A stretch of 50,097 nucleotides of DNA from Verrucomicrobiales bacterium (GCA_016795505.1 JAEUHH010000119.1:1-50097), one strand, 5' to 3'; counted from the first letter of the stretch, positions 1 through 8,336 are shown. Made by a program: numbers and translations. The notes: a model not told the origin generated them from the letters alone.

Positions 1-52
1 GGCTGGCACCCGTCCTGAGGGCTGAGCGGCTGGCGGGTGAGTCGGCGGTCGA

Positions 53-71
53 TCAAGCGGCCGCCGCTTGA
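53..71. repeat. short perfect hairpin downstream of the first operon
   Basis: A 9-bp perfect inverted repeat (TCAAGCGGC / GCCGCTTGA) with a one-base centre lies just past the last minus-strand ORF. It could stop transcription or protect the mRNA end of the 99-7851 operon. No T-run follows on the minus strand, so a classical intrinsic terminator is not supported. Nothing else was recognised in bases 1-98. Confidence 0.4.
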
Positions 72-98
72 CCGGCTGGTGCGTCGCTTGCGCCCACG

Positions 99-431
99 TC
101 ACCGGACGGCGGAGCCGGGGATGGATTTACGACGGTTACGATTGATTTCCGGACTCAGCAACCCCTCGGGCACCTGGCCATCCGGGTAGCGCGCGCGGAT
201 GATCCGTTCGATGGCTCCGGCATCCCCCCGCCAGGCGGCAAATGTCAGTGCATTGATCCAAGCCTGCTCGAGATCTTCCAAGTCGCCACGCAAGCCAAGC
301 TTTTCGAAGGCTTCAGCGGCCTCGGTGAAAAGACCGTGCGTGGCCAGCACCAAAAAATTCTGGACTGGGCCTTTCTCAGGGCGTTTCCTCGTCTTTGAGT
401 CGATTAGAAATGGGGGGAATATCTTCTGCAA
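99..431 (-). CDS. small uncharacterised protein, possibly a broken 3' part of the upstream TPR gene
   Basis: The 110-residue frame opens with TTG and has no internal Met, so the start is unsupported. The middle (about residues 25-85) looks like a helical repeat of TPR or ankyrin type, with alternating Ala/Leu and charged positions such as FTEAAEAFEKLGLRGDLEDL. The frame is the same as that of the 344-aa TPR gene ending at 489 and stays open all the way back to that TGA. It may therefore be a separate small gene starting at a non-ATG codon, or the tail of the upstream gene cut off by a nonsense change. No function is assigned. It would be the last gene of the ExbB/ExbD operon. Confidence 0.4.
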   Translation of the reverse strand: MQKIFPPFLIDSKTRKRPEKGPVQNFLVLATHGLFTEAAEAFEKLGLRGDLEDLEQAWINALTFAAWRGDAGAIERIIRARYPDGQVPEGLLSPEINRNRRKSIPGSAVR

Positions 432-488
432 ACTTGAAAGAGCGCCGTAAAGAATAGAGTTTACCTGATGCTTCTTAGCCAGAGAGCT

Positions 489-1523
489 TCAAGGCGGTGT
501 TCCCCCAGTTGCTTCGGCCGAATTTCCCTCCTTCACCGCCTTCATGTGGTCCGCCGTCACCTGTTCGGCGCCTTTCAGTCCTGATGTTTGCTTGGAGATA
601 TCCCCCTTCCGACCGGATCGCCCGCTTTGGCCGAGGGCGGCTTCGCCAAGTTCCAGCGGCTCTTTCGCTGCGGCCTGAGCCATCGGCGGAGCGCCTTCCC
701 AAAGCACCCCCTTCCCGAACATCGCGGCATACTGGTGCGCCAGTGCCCTGCGTTCCCGAATCCGGGTGGGGCGCTCGTCGCCCTCCAGGGTGCAAAGCGC
801 CTCTATAATGGCCATGCGGAGAATCCGTGGATCGGTCCCGGCGCCTAGGGCATAGGCCTGTCCAAAGGCTATCAAAGCATCGTCTGGTCGACCCTCGGAG
901 CGATAGGCCACCCCGGAAAGATAAGCCAACTCAACCCCCTCTTCGGAGGTTGCTGATAGACCGCCGGCGAAGGCCTTCTCGGCAATCTCGATGACCCGGC
1001 TCCACTCGCCCCTCCCCAGTGCGGCCCACGCGTGTAGGACGGGGGAAATCTCGCGCTCTGCGGGCGGCAGACGATCCGCTTCAATTGCAGGCAGCAAATT
1101 TGCCACTGCGGTGGCATCACCCCGGTACCGGTGGCACTCGACCAGCCGACGCTGCGCGAGGGTTGCAATATTGCCCGGCGACGGATAGCCGAGTCGTGGA
1201 TCAGACTTGGCAGTTGCGAGCTTCTCATAGACAAGGGCGGCTTCCTCAAATCGTCCAGCATTAAAAAACTGCCTGGCCTGGATCCACTCCGAAGGCTCAG
1301 GCCACACGATCGCAGAGATCTGGTCGTACGGAAGCTCCACCGCCTGAGCGGACTCACCGGCCCGGAAGGTCAACGCCCCCTCGCCAACTTTGACCACCTC
1401 GGCATCCAGTATTGCTCCGTTTGTAATGTGGATCGAGACATGCTGCTGCGCCAGCGCGCCTCTTGCAACGAAAAAGCAAAACCCGAGGGCGCCAAAAGTA
1501 CAGATGGAGCGGAAGGTCAACAT
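489..1523 (-). CDS. exported TPR-like protein
   Basis: A 344-aa protein with an N-terminal signal peptide (hydrophobic residues about 8-24, likely cut after ALAQ). Residues about 28-75 look like a small beta domain. Residues about 78-250 form helical TPR-like repeats, for example RQFFNAGRFEEAALVYEKL. The C-terminal about 60 residues are Gly/Ala/Lys-rich and probably disordered. It follows the 964-aa TPR gene with a 42-nt gap on the same strand and is probably in the same operon. A periplasmic scaffold or adaptor role with the ExbB/ExbD/toroid proteins is inferred from context only. The ATG start at 1523 is chosen because it gives a complete signal peptide; no strong ribosome-binding site is visible. 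Confidence 0.8.
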   Translation of the reverse strand: MLTFRSICTFGALGFCFFVARGALAQQHVSIHITNGAILDAEVVKVGEGALTFRAGESAQAVELPYDQISAIVWPEPSEWIQARQFFNAGRFEEAALVYEKLATAKSDPRLGYPSPGNIATLAQRRLVECHRYRGDATAVANLLPAIEADRLPPAEREISPVLHAWAALGRGEWSRVIEIAEKAFAGGLSATSEEGVELAYLSGVAYRSEGRPDDALIAFGQAYALGAGTDPRILRMAIIEALCTLEGDERPTRIRERRALAHQYAAMFGKGVLWEGAPPMAQAAAKEPLELGEAALGQSGRSGRKGDISKQTSGLKGAEQVTADHMKAVKEGNSAEATGGTPP

Positions 1524-1565
1524 GGCGATGCAAGTGGAGTGGAGCAGCGAATCAACTGGTTCAAA

Positions 1566-4460
1566 TCAGGAGCCTGAGGGATTACGGGCAACCCATTCGG
1601 CTTTCCATCTGGCGAATTGCTCCCGGGCAATCCTGACGTTCGGATGGTCGAAGCTGCCGAGGCGCTTGAGCATGTCCACCATCACCAACAGAGCGTCAGC
1701 GTCCTTGCGATCACGCTTGAGGATGTCGGCAGTACGCAAGTAGGCCTGAGTGGACCAGTCGAGGTGACCGGGGAAGTTGACGTAAACGCTCACGTAAAGC
1801 TTGAGGGCCTCGTTGGGCTTGCCGGTCTCCTCAAGACAACGGCCGAATTGGAAATTCGCCTCTGGCCGGCTGGACACCCATTCCTCGCGACGAAGATACG
1901 TCCCCCACCAATTGAGCGCCTCCTTGTGTCTTCCTTGCCTCATGAGCAAACGCCCCCCTCCCAAAGTGGCGGCCTCCTGTAACAATGGCATGTCGAAACG
2001 CTCCCGAACCTCTGCATAGTATGCCAGGGCTCGATTCCGATCAGTTTCGGACTCTGATGTCGCAAGCAATCCGGCCAAATCGGACATTACCATCTCAATG
2101 TGCTCGCCCAAAGGGCGTGTCTTGATGATGAATTCCAGAATCTCCCGTGCTTTTACCGTGTCGGAGCGCGCTACATTCCATCGGGCCAGTTTCACCAGTG
2201 GGTAGTTCGAAACACTTTCGCGAGGCAGATCAAGTTGAATCTTGAAGTAAAGATTGTCGATCGTGTCGCGATGCGTCTCGTCCCCCAGTCCCTCCATCAA
2301 CTCGATCTCTGAAATCGTCAGCCAAGCCCGGAGCGGCGCGGGGTCGTCGGTTGGAGCGGGAAAATGTCTCACCAGACTCAGCACAGCGCCGACATCATTC
2401 CTGTCCTTCAGGAACGCCAGCCAGGTGCCGAAGATCTCTCCAAGCGAAGAGCCCGGGTCGTTGGCGAATCTCAGTATCTGCTCTTGAAGTGCGGCGACGG
2501 CGTCCGCATGTCTTCCCTTTTCTGCAAGCGACCTCACCGCACCAGCGATGGCGTCAATCTCGTGCCCGCTACCTGGAAAACTGGTTCTGAAATCGTCATA
2601 TAGGGCGATCACGGCATCGTGATTTCTGGCACCGGACTGGAGAGCAATTTGCTTCCAAACCGAATAAGCTGCGGTCTCAATCAAGGCGGGATCGGCGCTT
2701 GCCAGTTCACGGCCCTTCTCATACGTGCCGAGGATCGCCTCCAACGGCACCTCGCCCTGGGCCAAAAGTATGTCAGCGGTCAGGTTCCAGGAAGCAGCGA
2801 CCTCTTTGGCCGAGGGCCAGTCATTGCGGAGTCGCTCAGCCTTGGCGGAAGCTTCGTCGAGTTCACCGAGAGCGAATCGCCCCAATGCGGCTTGAAGCAA
2901 GGCGCTGGGTCGAAGGGAAGAATCCGGGAAATCCTCCTCAAACTTTTCCAGGACCTCGACGCCTTCCTTCCACTTGAACAAGTGCATCTTGGAAGCGCCA
3001 AGATAGTAAGTGGCGGGCTCGGCGCGGCGAGGTTTGGCATAGCGCTTGAGGTATGTATCCAGTTCGCTAGCGGCATCCTCGTGATTTCCGAGGTGAAAGA
3101 GAGACGCCGCTGCGACGTAGTCCGGCACGTCGGCGGCGACATCGCGGCGCGGAAAGCGATCTCTGAGGGCGACGCCCGTCTGACGGGCCTCTCCCCACTC
3201 GCCCAGCAGATAGATTGACTCGGCCATGAGCCTGGCCACCTCGGCAACTAGGGAATGCTCGGGATAGCGCTCGAGAAATTCATTGCCGTACCCGCGAATC
3301 TCTCCCCACCGGGCGAGATACGCGCAGCTCGCAATGAGGTTGTAGACGGCGTCGGGCCATTGTGGATGATCCGGGTGATGATCAGAGACCTCGCGAAAGG
3401 CGGCATAGGCAGCGCTGACATTGCCCAACTGAAAATGCCCGGATCCAACGCCAAGGAGCAGCGCAGCCTGCCCGTCGCGCGCTCGGGCCAGTTCTGTCTC
3501 CGCCTCTCTTTTGCCGGCACTCAGCCGCTCGCGGGCAGCAGCATCATCCGGCACGACCTTTCCCAACTCGGCGATTCGGATTTCCCAATGAGAAATCCGT
3601 TCTTGGGGATTGAGGAGAAATCCGTACCATGTCAAGGCGCGGAGGGGCTCCTCATTTTTTAACGCCTCACGAGCGAGGTGCGCGAAAACCGGGTTCCGTT
3701 CCCATTGAGCGTTCGGAGTATCATTCCTAAGCAGCTCTCCATAATCCCAAAGGAAGGGCAGCACCTGCTCGAAGGGTACGCCAGGGGTCCAATCCTCGAC
3801 GAGTATCATGAACGCCTTGCGCTTCATCTCGGCCGGGAGAGTCGTGCTGGCGAGGGCTTTCAGAATGAGTTCCTTTCCTTCCGCAAGCTCCCCATTTCTA
3901 AGCAGCGAACGGGCTAGGTTCAGTGCGATGGCATCTGTACGAATGCGGGTGGCGGACGATTTTTCAAGGGCTAACTTGAGCTTCTCGATTGCCTCGGGAT
4001 AGTTTCCCGTAATCATGAGGCAAGCGCCCCACTGGGCCAGAGCGTGAACAAGAAAGCGGTTGGCAAGCTTGGGTCTTTCGCGCAAACCCTCACTATTAAT
4101 GAGCTCGTTGGGAAACTCCTCGTAGCAGGTTCGAAAAGAATTAGCCGCCTCACCGTAGGATTCACTGGCCATTAGCAACACTCCCCGCAAGTAGTGAAAA
4201 TGACCGAACCCGGGGCCGAACTCCTCCTTTCCCCTCGCGCCCCAGTGGTGGATCAGGCCATCAGTAAGAGCAAGTCCCTTTTCGTAGGAGCCCGAGTTTA
4301 GGAAGGCTACAATTTGATTATATACAGCGGTTGGATTGGAGAGAAAATCGGGATCTTCCGCATTTTGCCCAGCGGCGGGCCCAACCGCCATCATCAGCAA
4401 GGCGAGCGAACATGGAAGCCAAGCGAGCGAGCTTAATTTCATACGGCCGACATCATTCAA
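1566..4460 (-). CDS. large exported TPR-repeat protein
   Basis: A 964-aa protein with a signal peptide (hydrophobic run about residues 10-30, likely cut near AAGQ). Nearly all of the rest is tetratricopeptide or half-TPR repeats, with typical phrases such as SGSYEKGLALTDGL, GNYPEAIEKLKLALEKS and GRHADAVAALQEQILRF. Such arrays bind peptides or build periplasmic assemblies; some resemble the YbgF/CpoB partners of Tol-Pal. Its start ATG overlaps the stop of the toroid gene by 4 nt (ATGA), so translation is probably coupled. A second Met at residue 7 is a possible alternative start. The ligand is unknown. Confidence 0.88.
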   Translation of the reverse strand: MNDVGRMKLSSLAWLPCSLALLMMAVGPAAGQNAEDPDFLSNPTAVYNQIVAFLNSGSYEKGLALTDGLIHHWGARGKEEFGPGFGHFHYLRGVLLMASESYGEAANSFRTCYEEFPNELINSEGLRERPKLANRFLVHALAQWGACLMITGNYPEAIEKLKLALEKSSATRIRTDAIALNLARSLLRNGELAEGKELILKALASTTLPAEMKRKAFMILVEDWTPGVPFEQVLPFLWDYGELLRNDTPNAQWERNPVFAHLAREALKNEEPLRALTWYGFLLNPQERISHWEIRIAELGKVVPDDAAARERLSAGKREAETELARARDGQAALLLGVGSGHFQLGNVSAAYAAFREVSDHHPDHPQWPDAVYNLIASCAYLARWGEIRGYGNEFLERYPEHSLVAEVARLMAESIYLLGEWGEARQTGVALRDRFPRRDVAADVPDYVAAASLFHLGNHEDAASELDTYLKRYAKPRRAEPATYYLGASKMHLFKWKEGVEVLEKFEEDFPDSSLRPSALLQAALGRFALGELDEASAKAERLRNDWPSAKEVAASWNLTADILLAQGEVPLEAILGTYEKGRELASADPALIETAAYSVWKQIALQSGARNHDAVIALYDDFRTSFPGSGHEIDAIAGAVRSLAEKGRHADAVAALQEQILRFANDPGSSLGEIFGTWLAFLKDRNDVGAVLSLVRHFPAPTDDPAPLRAWLTISEIELMEGLGDETHRDTIDNLYFKIQLDLPRESVSNYPLVKLARWNVARSDTVKAREILEFIIKTRPLGEHIEMVMSDLAGLLATSESETDRNRALAYYAEVRERFDMPLLQEAATLGGGRLLMRQGRHKEALNWWGTYLRREEWVSSRPEANFQFGRCLEETGKPNEALKLYVSVYVNFPGHLDWSTQAYLRTADILKRDRKDADALLVMVDMLKRLGSFDHPNVRIAREQFARWKAEWVARNPSGS

Positions 4461-6010
4461 TTGATCCGGCCTGTCGCTGGCAGGTAGCGGTAATAGACTT
4501 CCAACATCAGTGTGGAAAGGCAGGATCGGTAGATCTCCGAGTCTTCCCCGGCTTGGTCCGATTTTCCGCTGCCTTCAGGCGCCCAAGAGCCATCGCGATC
4601 CTGCCCGAGCAGAATCTCATCGCGGAAGGCAGCATTCCAAGTTTCCCAAGGTTTACCCCCTTGGTTGAAGGCTGCCTGGGTCATGTAATACCACGCATAC
4701 AGGTCGCAGGATTCGGTATTGTAGGAGAATGGCCCTCCCTGGAAGAAATAGTCGAAACCACGCTGCAACTCTCCCTTTCCAGGATTGCCCAGCAATTGCA
4801 GTCCGAGGATGCCCACTCCAGTGAGGCTGTATTTGTCCTCTGTTTGACGATAGCCGAATCCACCCAGTGGTCCTTGCCGCCCTGCTATAAGAGATCGGGT
4901 CTTTCTCATGGCCGCATCAAGGCCTGGCACATCGACCTGGGCATGAGCCGCCGCCCTAAGCGCCTGCACCTGCCATCCTGTCACCGACAGATCGCCGGAA
5001 CCCTTTCCGGTATATCCATAGACCCAGCCTCCGTCCGGATTCTGGCCTCGAATAATGACCTGCACTGCTCGTTTGTGGACTTCCTCCAAATCGGGAATCT
5101 CAGTGCCTTCTGCGCGCGAGATCACCAGCGCCTCGCCGAGCGCGTAGGTGGCGATGGCGTGCTCGTAGGTCCAATGTTGATTTCCAATATTGCCGATCCG
5201 CCCCTGATTTCTCTTTGCCGTCTCGATCAAGTGAACCAGCCCCTTGGCGACCGTCTCGCCGTAAGTGGGAGACTTTGTTGTTTCACAGTGACCTAGATAG
5301 CATAACAAGGCCAATCCGGTCATGGCAGCTCGATATTGACTACCCCAGTGACCGAGTTTGACATTCTGTCGGTCTTTCAACCAGACCAGCGATTTCACCA
5401 CCGCTGCTTCCACCTCTGGAGTGCCTCCATTCTCATGGAGCAGGCGGGCGCGCTCGCCCGGAATACAACGGCCCCGCATTGTCGCGGGAATTTTTCCGAC
5501 CGTCATGCCCCCACCTCCCGCGCCACTGCCCAGGCCGAATCCCAAGCCCACCTCCCCCAACCCGATGCCCACCGGGGTGATGCCATCGGTGGTCACTTCC
5601 GGCGCTGCCATCACCGCTTCCGTTTCCGCCCGAATCACGCTTGCTGCTGCGGCGGAAGCGTCGGGCCTCGCTTGGCTGAGCTGCTTTACAGCGCTGAGTC
5701 GGGTCATCTCCAGATCGACAGAAACCGGGGTCGTCACTACCTCCGCAATGATTTCCGGTAGATCACTCTCTCCCGGCAGAGCCACGATGAACGCGCCGAT
5801 AATCAGGACGATCACATGAATTACCAACGCCCACAATAATGCCCGCTTGCCTCGCCCTCCACCCGGTATTCGCTCAATCAGCGCACCGGTAATCCAGCGC
5901 ACACCGTCCCACAGCATTCCCATCGACAGCCGAAACAAGCCGCCTCGGCGATGGCGCCCCGGCTTCTTGAGGCGCTCCAGCATTTCTAAATCGTCGTCGG
6001 TAAAGAGCAT
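4457..6010 (-). CDS. TonB-like anchored alpha/alpha-toroid (prenyltransferase/squalene-cyclase-repeat) protein
   Basis: A 517-aa protein in three parts. Residues 1-56 are cytoplasmic and basic. Residues about 57-79 form one membrane helix with a histidine inside it (WALVIHVIVL, His65), as in the TM helix of TonB/TolA-type energy transducers. Residues about 80-190 are an Ala/Gly-rich linker. Residues about 195-515 are an alpha/alpha-toroid with QW-like turns: QNPDGGWVYG, RQGPLGGFGY, GQDRDGSWAP. The DxDD acid motif of squalene-hopene cyclases is not seen and no clear zinc-ligand set of protein prenyltransferases was recognised, so the toroid probably binds rather than catalyses. The gene is 10 nt downstream of exbD and overlaps the TPR gene by 4 nt. 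Role as the moving arm of the ExbB/ExbD motor is inferred. Confidence 0.82.
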   Translation of the reverse strand: MLFTDDDLEMLERLKKPGRHRRGGLFRLSMGMLWDGVRWITGALIERIPGGGRGKRALLWALVIHVIVLIIGAFIVALPGESDLPEIIAEVVTTPVSVDLEMTRLSAVKQLSQARPDASAAAASVIRAETEAVMAAPEVTTDGITPVGIGLGEVGLGFGLGSGAGGGGMTVGKIPATMRGRCIPGERARLLHENGGTPEVEAAVVKSLVWLKDRQNVKLGHWGSQYRAAMTGLALLCYLGHCETTKSPTYGETVAKGLVHLIETAKRNQGRIGNIGNQHWTYEHAIATYALGEALVISRAEGTEIPDLEEVHKRAVQVIIRGQNPDGGWVYGYTGKGSGDLSVTGWQVQALRAAAHAQVDVPGLDAAMRKTRSLIAGRQGPLGGFGYRQTEDKYSLTGVGILGLQLLGNPGKGELQRGFDYFFQGGPFSYNTESCDLYAWYYMTQAAFNQGGKPWETWNAAFRDEILLGQDRDGSWAPEGSGKSDQAGEDSEIYRSCLSTLMLEVYYRYLPATGRIN

Positions 6011-6020
6011 GAACGTTTCC

Positions 6021-6533
6021 TCAGGGAGAAAGGCTCACATGTTCGATTCCCGCCTTGGCACAGGCGTTCAGCACATCCACAAAGCGCTGCTCCGGCACTT
6101 CATCGTTACAATCGATCGTCACCCGCGGAGGCATCTGGGCAATCCTCGCTGCCGCCGCATATCGGATCAGCCTGTCAGTCAGATTCGGCACCGCGTGATC
6201 ATTCCCTTCCGTATCGACTGGCTCGCGGTTCACCATTACTGCGCCCGATGCCGCTATTTCGATCCGCATCTGGTCCATCGGCACCGGACTGCTTTCCACC
6301 CTCGTCACTCCCGGCAGTGCCATCGAAAGGTCCGCCTCCTGCTTGATCAGCGTGGTGGTCACCAGGAAGTAGATCAGCAGCAGGAACGCCACATCTATCA
6401 GCGGGGAGATGTTTAACTCCGGGCTGTCGCCATGGGCAAAAAGGCTGCGGGATTTGATGTGGCGCATAGAGTGGGTGTATTTAGTTCTAGGTTGTGGGCT
6501 TTCTGAAGCTTCCGCTTTTTGCTTGGGCATCAC
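6021..6533 (-). CDS. exbD: ExbD/TolR-family proton-channel subunit (second copy)
   Basis: A 170-aa ExbD/TolR protein. After a 45-residue cytoplasmic segment comes the family membrane helix with its essential aspartate (NISPLIDVAFLLLIYFLV); this Asp carries protons in ExbD/TolR/MotB. A periplasmic domain of about 95 residues follows, ending in the usual fold (RFVDVLNACAKAGIEHVSL). The ATG overlaps the stop of the upstream exbD by 4 nt, which supports this start, although an internal Met at residue 23 would give a more typical short N-terminus. Two unlike ExbD subunits beside one ExbB suggests a heteromeric stator, a common arrangement in this phylum. Confidence 0.92.
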   Translation of the reverse strand: MMPKQKAEASESPQPRTKYTHSMRHIKSRSLFAHGDSPELNISPLIDVAFLLLIYFLVTTTLIKQEADLSMALPGVTRVESSPVPMDQMRIEIAASGAVMVNREPVDTEGNDHAVPNLTDRLIRYAAAARIAQMPPRVTIDCNDEVPEQRFVDVLNACAKAGIEHVSLSP

Positions 6534-6958
6534 TTGTCTGTGACGTGCGTCGAGAAAATGACATTAGCCACTCCGCCTTTCGCAGAGGCTTCGACAACCC
6601 CTTTGACAAAGCGATGGGCCGCCATCCTATCCGCCCGAACATGGAGCCGCACCGCCGGATCAGCCTGTTTTGCTCCCCGCATAAGGGTCTCGACTCCCAC
6701 CGTATCAATCACCATTCCCGCCTCATCCTTAATTGTTCCATCCTCGTAGACGTTCAACACCACCCTTCCTTGGATCAAACCTGGCACCTTCCCCGCCGAG
6801 GCCACCGGGATCTTCACGTTCGGATCTTGCCTGTAAGTGATCATCGTCGAACTCACCATGAAGAAGATCAGCAACAGGAAGACCAAATCGATCATCGGTG
6901 ACAGGTCCACCTGCAGCGACCGGCCACGAAACAGCGATTTCCGGGAAACTGCACTCAT
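6530..6958 (-). CDS. exbD: ExbD/TolR-family proton-channel subunit (first copy)
   Basis: A 142-aa ExbD/TolR protein with a short basic N-terminus and the signature helix VDLSPMIDLVFLLLIFFMV containing the proton-binding Asp. The periplasmic domain has the typical peptide-binding layout, ending FVKGVVEASAKGGVANVIF. It overlaps both neighbours by 4 nt (exbB stop/exbD start and exbD stop/exbD start), so the three are surely co-translated. Sequence differs clearly from the second exbD, so this is an old duplication rather than a recent one. Confidence 0.93.
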   Translation of the reverse strand: MSAVSRKSLFRGRSLQVDLSPMIDLVFLLLIFFMVSSTMITYRQDPNVKIPVASAGKVPGLIQGRVVLNVYEDGTIKDEAGMVIDTVGVETLMRGAKQADPAVRLHVRADRMAAHRFVKGVVEASAKGGVANVIFSTHVTDK

Positions 6959-7851
6959 GCATCTGGAACGGTTTCAGCTTCACTTGCATGCTTCGCCGCC
7001 GAGGCGTAAACGACCCGCCTCAGTGCGCCCAGCAATTCAAGGCCAAACTCTTCGCAGTTTGACACCAGTTCCTCCAAGCGGTCTCGGAAGAAGAAATACA
7101 GGAAGATCGCCGGCAATGCGATGATCAGCCCCGCTGCCGTGGTCACCAGCGCCTCCGAGATGTTGCCCGCCAACTCGGAGGGATTTCCCATTCCCTTCCG
7201 CTGCAGCGTGCCGAATGCCTTGATCATTCCTGACACAGTCCCCAGTAGGCCCATCATCGGCGCAGCCTGGGCGAGTACCGAGAAGTAATTGATCACACGC
7301 GCTCGCATCCGGTTCGCCTTGACGCCAGCCTCCGCCATCAGGTCGCGAAGCATGTCGTTGTCCTCCGTGCTATAGCCAGTTTCCTCGATCTGGTCTCCAA
7401 CCTTAGCCACCATTCGGCCCAGTGTCGTCTCATCCGTCCGCGCCAGTTCAAAAGCCGACTCCAGATTTCCGATCTGCAAATTTGCGTGGAGCGAATCCCG
7501 CAATACGCCCGGACTGAAATTGACAACCCTCAGGTCCATCGCGCAATAGACCGTCAGCCCAACGAGAGCCAACGAAAAGGCCCCCAGCACCCACATCGAC
7601 CACCCCCCCGCCGCGATCAAGCCGAGGAGCGACGTGTCAACCTCCGCCGCCATCGTGTCATCCGCCGGAGCCGGTACGGCCACCAGCAGTCCATCGGTAA
7701 GTCCCGGAATATTCAGATCATCAGCCCCGGGCGCCTGTCCCAGAGCTAGAATCTGAAATACCGCGAAGCAAGCGAAAAGACAGCCTGCTATGAGCATTGT
7801 CCTAGACCACCGCCCAGAGGAAACTCCAGAGTCAACATCAGATCGCGTCAT
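6955..7851 (-). CDS. exbB: MotA/TolQ/ExbB proton-channel protein
   Basis: A 298-aa protein counted from the ATG at 7851. A purine-rich ribosome-binding site (AAGAAAGGAAA) sits just upstream of this ATG; a longer open frame to 8034 lacks such support and encodes unlikely residues. Residues about 18-38 form a signal peptide or first helix, followed by a periplasmic stretch and a helix at about 83-104. The conserved MotA/TolQ/ExbB core is at about 185-258, with APMMGLLGTVSGMIKAF (197-213) and ALVTTAAGLIIALPAIFLYF. It would form the pentameric channel around the ExbD helices. It is the first gene of the minus-strand operon. Confidence 0.93.
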   Translation of the reverse strand: MTRSDVDSGVSSGRWSRTMLIAGCLFACFAVFQILALGQAPGADDLNIPGLTDGLLVAVPAPADDTMAAEVDTSLLGLIAAGGWSMWVLGAFSLALVGLTVYCAMDLRVVNFSPGVLRDSLHANLQIGNLESAFELARTDETTLGRMVAKVGDQIEETGYSTEDNDMLRDLMAEAGVKANRMRARVINYFSVLAQAAPMMGLLGTVSGMIKAFGTLQRKGMGNPSELAGNISEALVTTAAGLIIALPAIFLYFFFRDRLEELVSNCEEFGLELLGALRRVVYASAAKHASEAETVPDA

Positions 7852-8025
7852 TTTAATTTCCTTTCTTCCCGTATAGCGAAATCCGCCGTAAATGGAAACC
7901 CGAAAATTCGGTCCATTACGGGCGGCGGTCCATTCCCTGAAGCGACTGACGTTTGTCCACCATCGGAACGTGATGGAGCATAGCCTGGAAGAGGCGTCGC
8001 GCGATGGCGGAGAAGTAGTGAAGAT

Positions 8026-8070
8026 GCGATGCAAGAGGGTTGGATCGGAGAGGTCACAGGGTTTGATTGG
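8026..8070 (+). repeat. dispersed 45-nt repeat, degenerate copy
   Basis: Two AGGGT-centred half-units start exactly 22 nt apart, as in the other copies. The second half ends in TTTGATTGGG, close to the TCTGATCGG of the best copies. Read in frame on the plus strand it gives RVGSERSQGLIG, matching RVSSPIKQGLIG of the copy at 17302. It lies upstream of exbB. Confidence 0.6.
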
Positions 8071-8151
8071 GAAGCGAAACCAATTAGTCCGTTCAATTAC
8101 TGTGGGAAATCTACACGTCCCCCCTATCGGAGCGCCCCATTCTCCCTCAAA

Positions 8152-8322
8152 TCACACGAATCCGCGCCAGATCGCTCCAGGCGCCCATCCCCCCTTCAGG
8201 TCGATGGTGCGCACGCGCACCCAGATCTGGGCGCCCGGAGGCAGACCGGTCATTTCCGCCCGCCCGCCTTGGGAAAACGCCGTGCTGCCGCCAGCCCGAT
8301 ACCTCGTTCGGATCAGCCGCCC
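8152..8322 (-). pseudogene. remnant of a fibronectin type III-like C-terminus
   Basis: On the minus strand an open stretch of about 56 codons ends at TGA (8154-8152) and encodes MTGLPPGAQIWVRVRTIDL preceded by RTRYRAGGSTAFSQGGRAE. The 'GLPPGAQIWVRVR' phrase is the F-strand/turn signature of FN3 domains, usually near the end of long adhesin- or phage-like proteins. An in-frame TGA lies directly upstream (8325-8323), and no start or rest of the gene is present. I read it as the 3' end of a decayed gene, or a mobile 3' fragment. The family call rests on motif resemblance only. Confidence 0.5.
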
Positions 8323-8336
8323 TCACCTGTATCTCT

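Noticed and set aside
4457-6010. Terpene cyclase or protein prenyltransferase activity for the toroid protein
   Set aside because: The DxDD motif is not found and no zinc ligand set was recognised; the protein is anchored with its toroid outside the cytoplasm.
6039-6053. A tRNA T-loop-like string (GTTCGATTCCCGCC)
   Set aside because: It lies in the exbD coding region and no matching acceptor stem or anticodon arm is present.
7852-8034. A 61-residue longer start for exbB
   Set aside because: The ATG at 7851 has a good ribosome-binding site and a normal N-terminus; the added residues are unlike the family.
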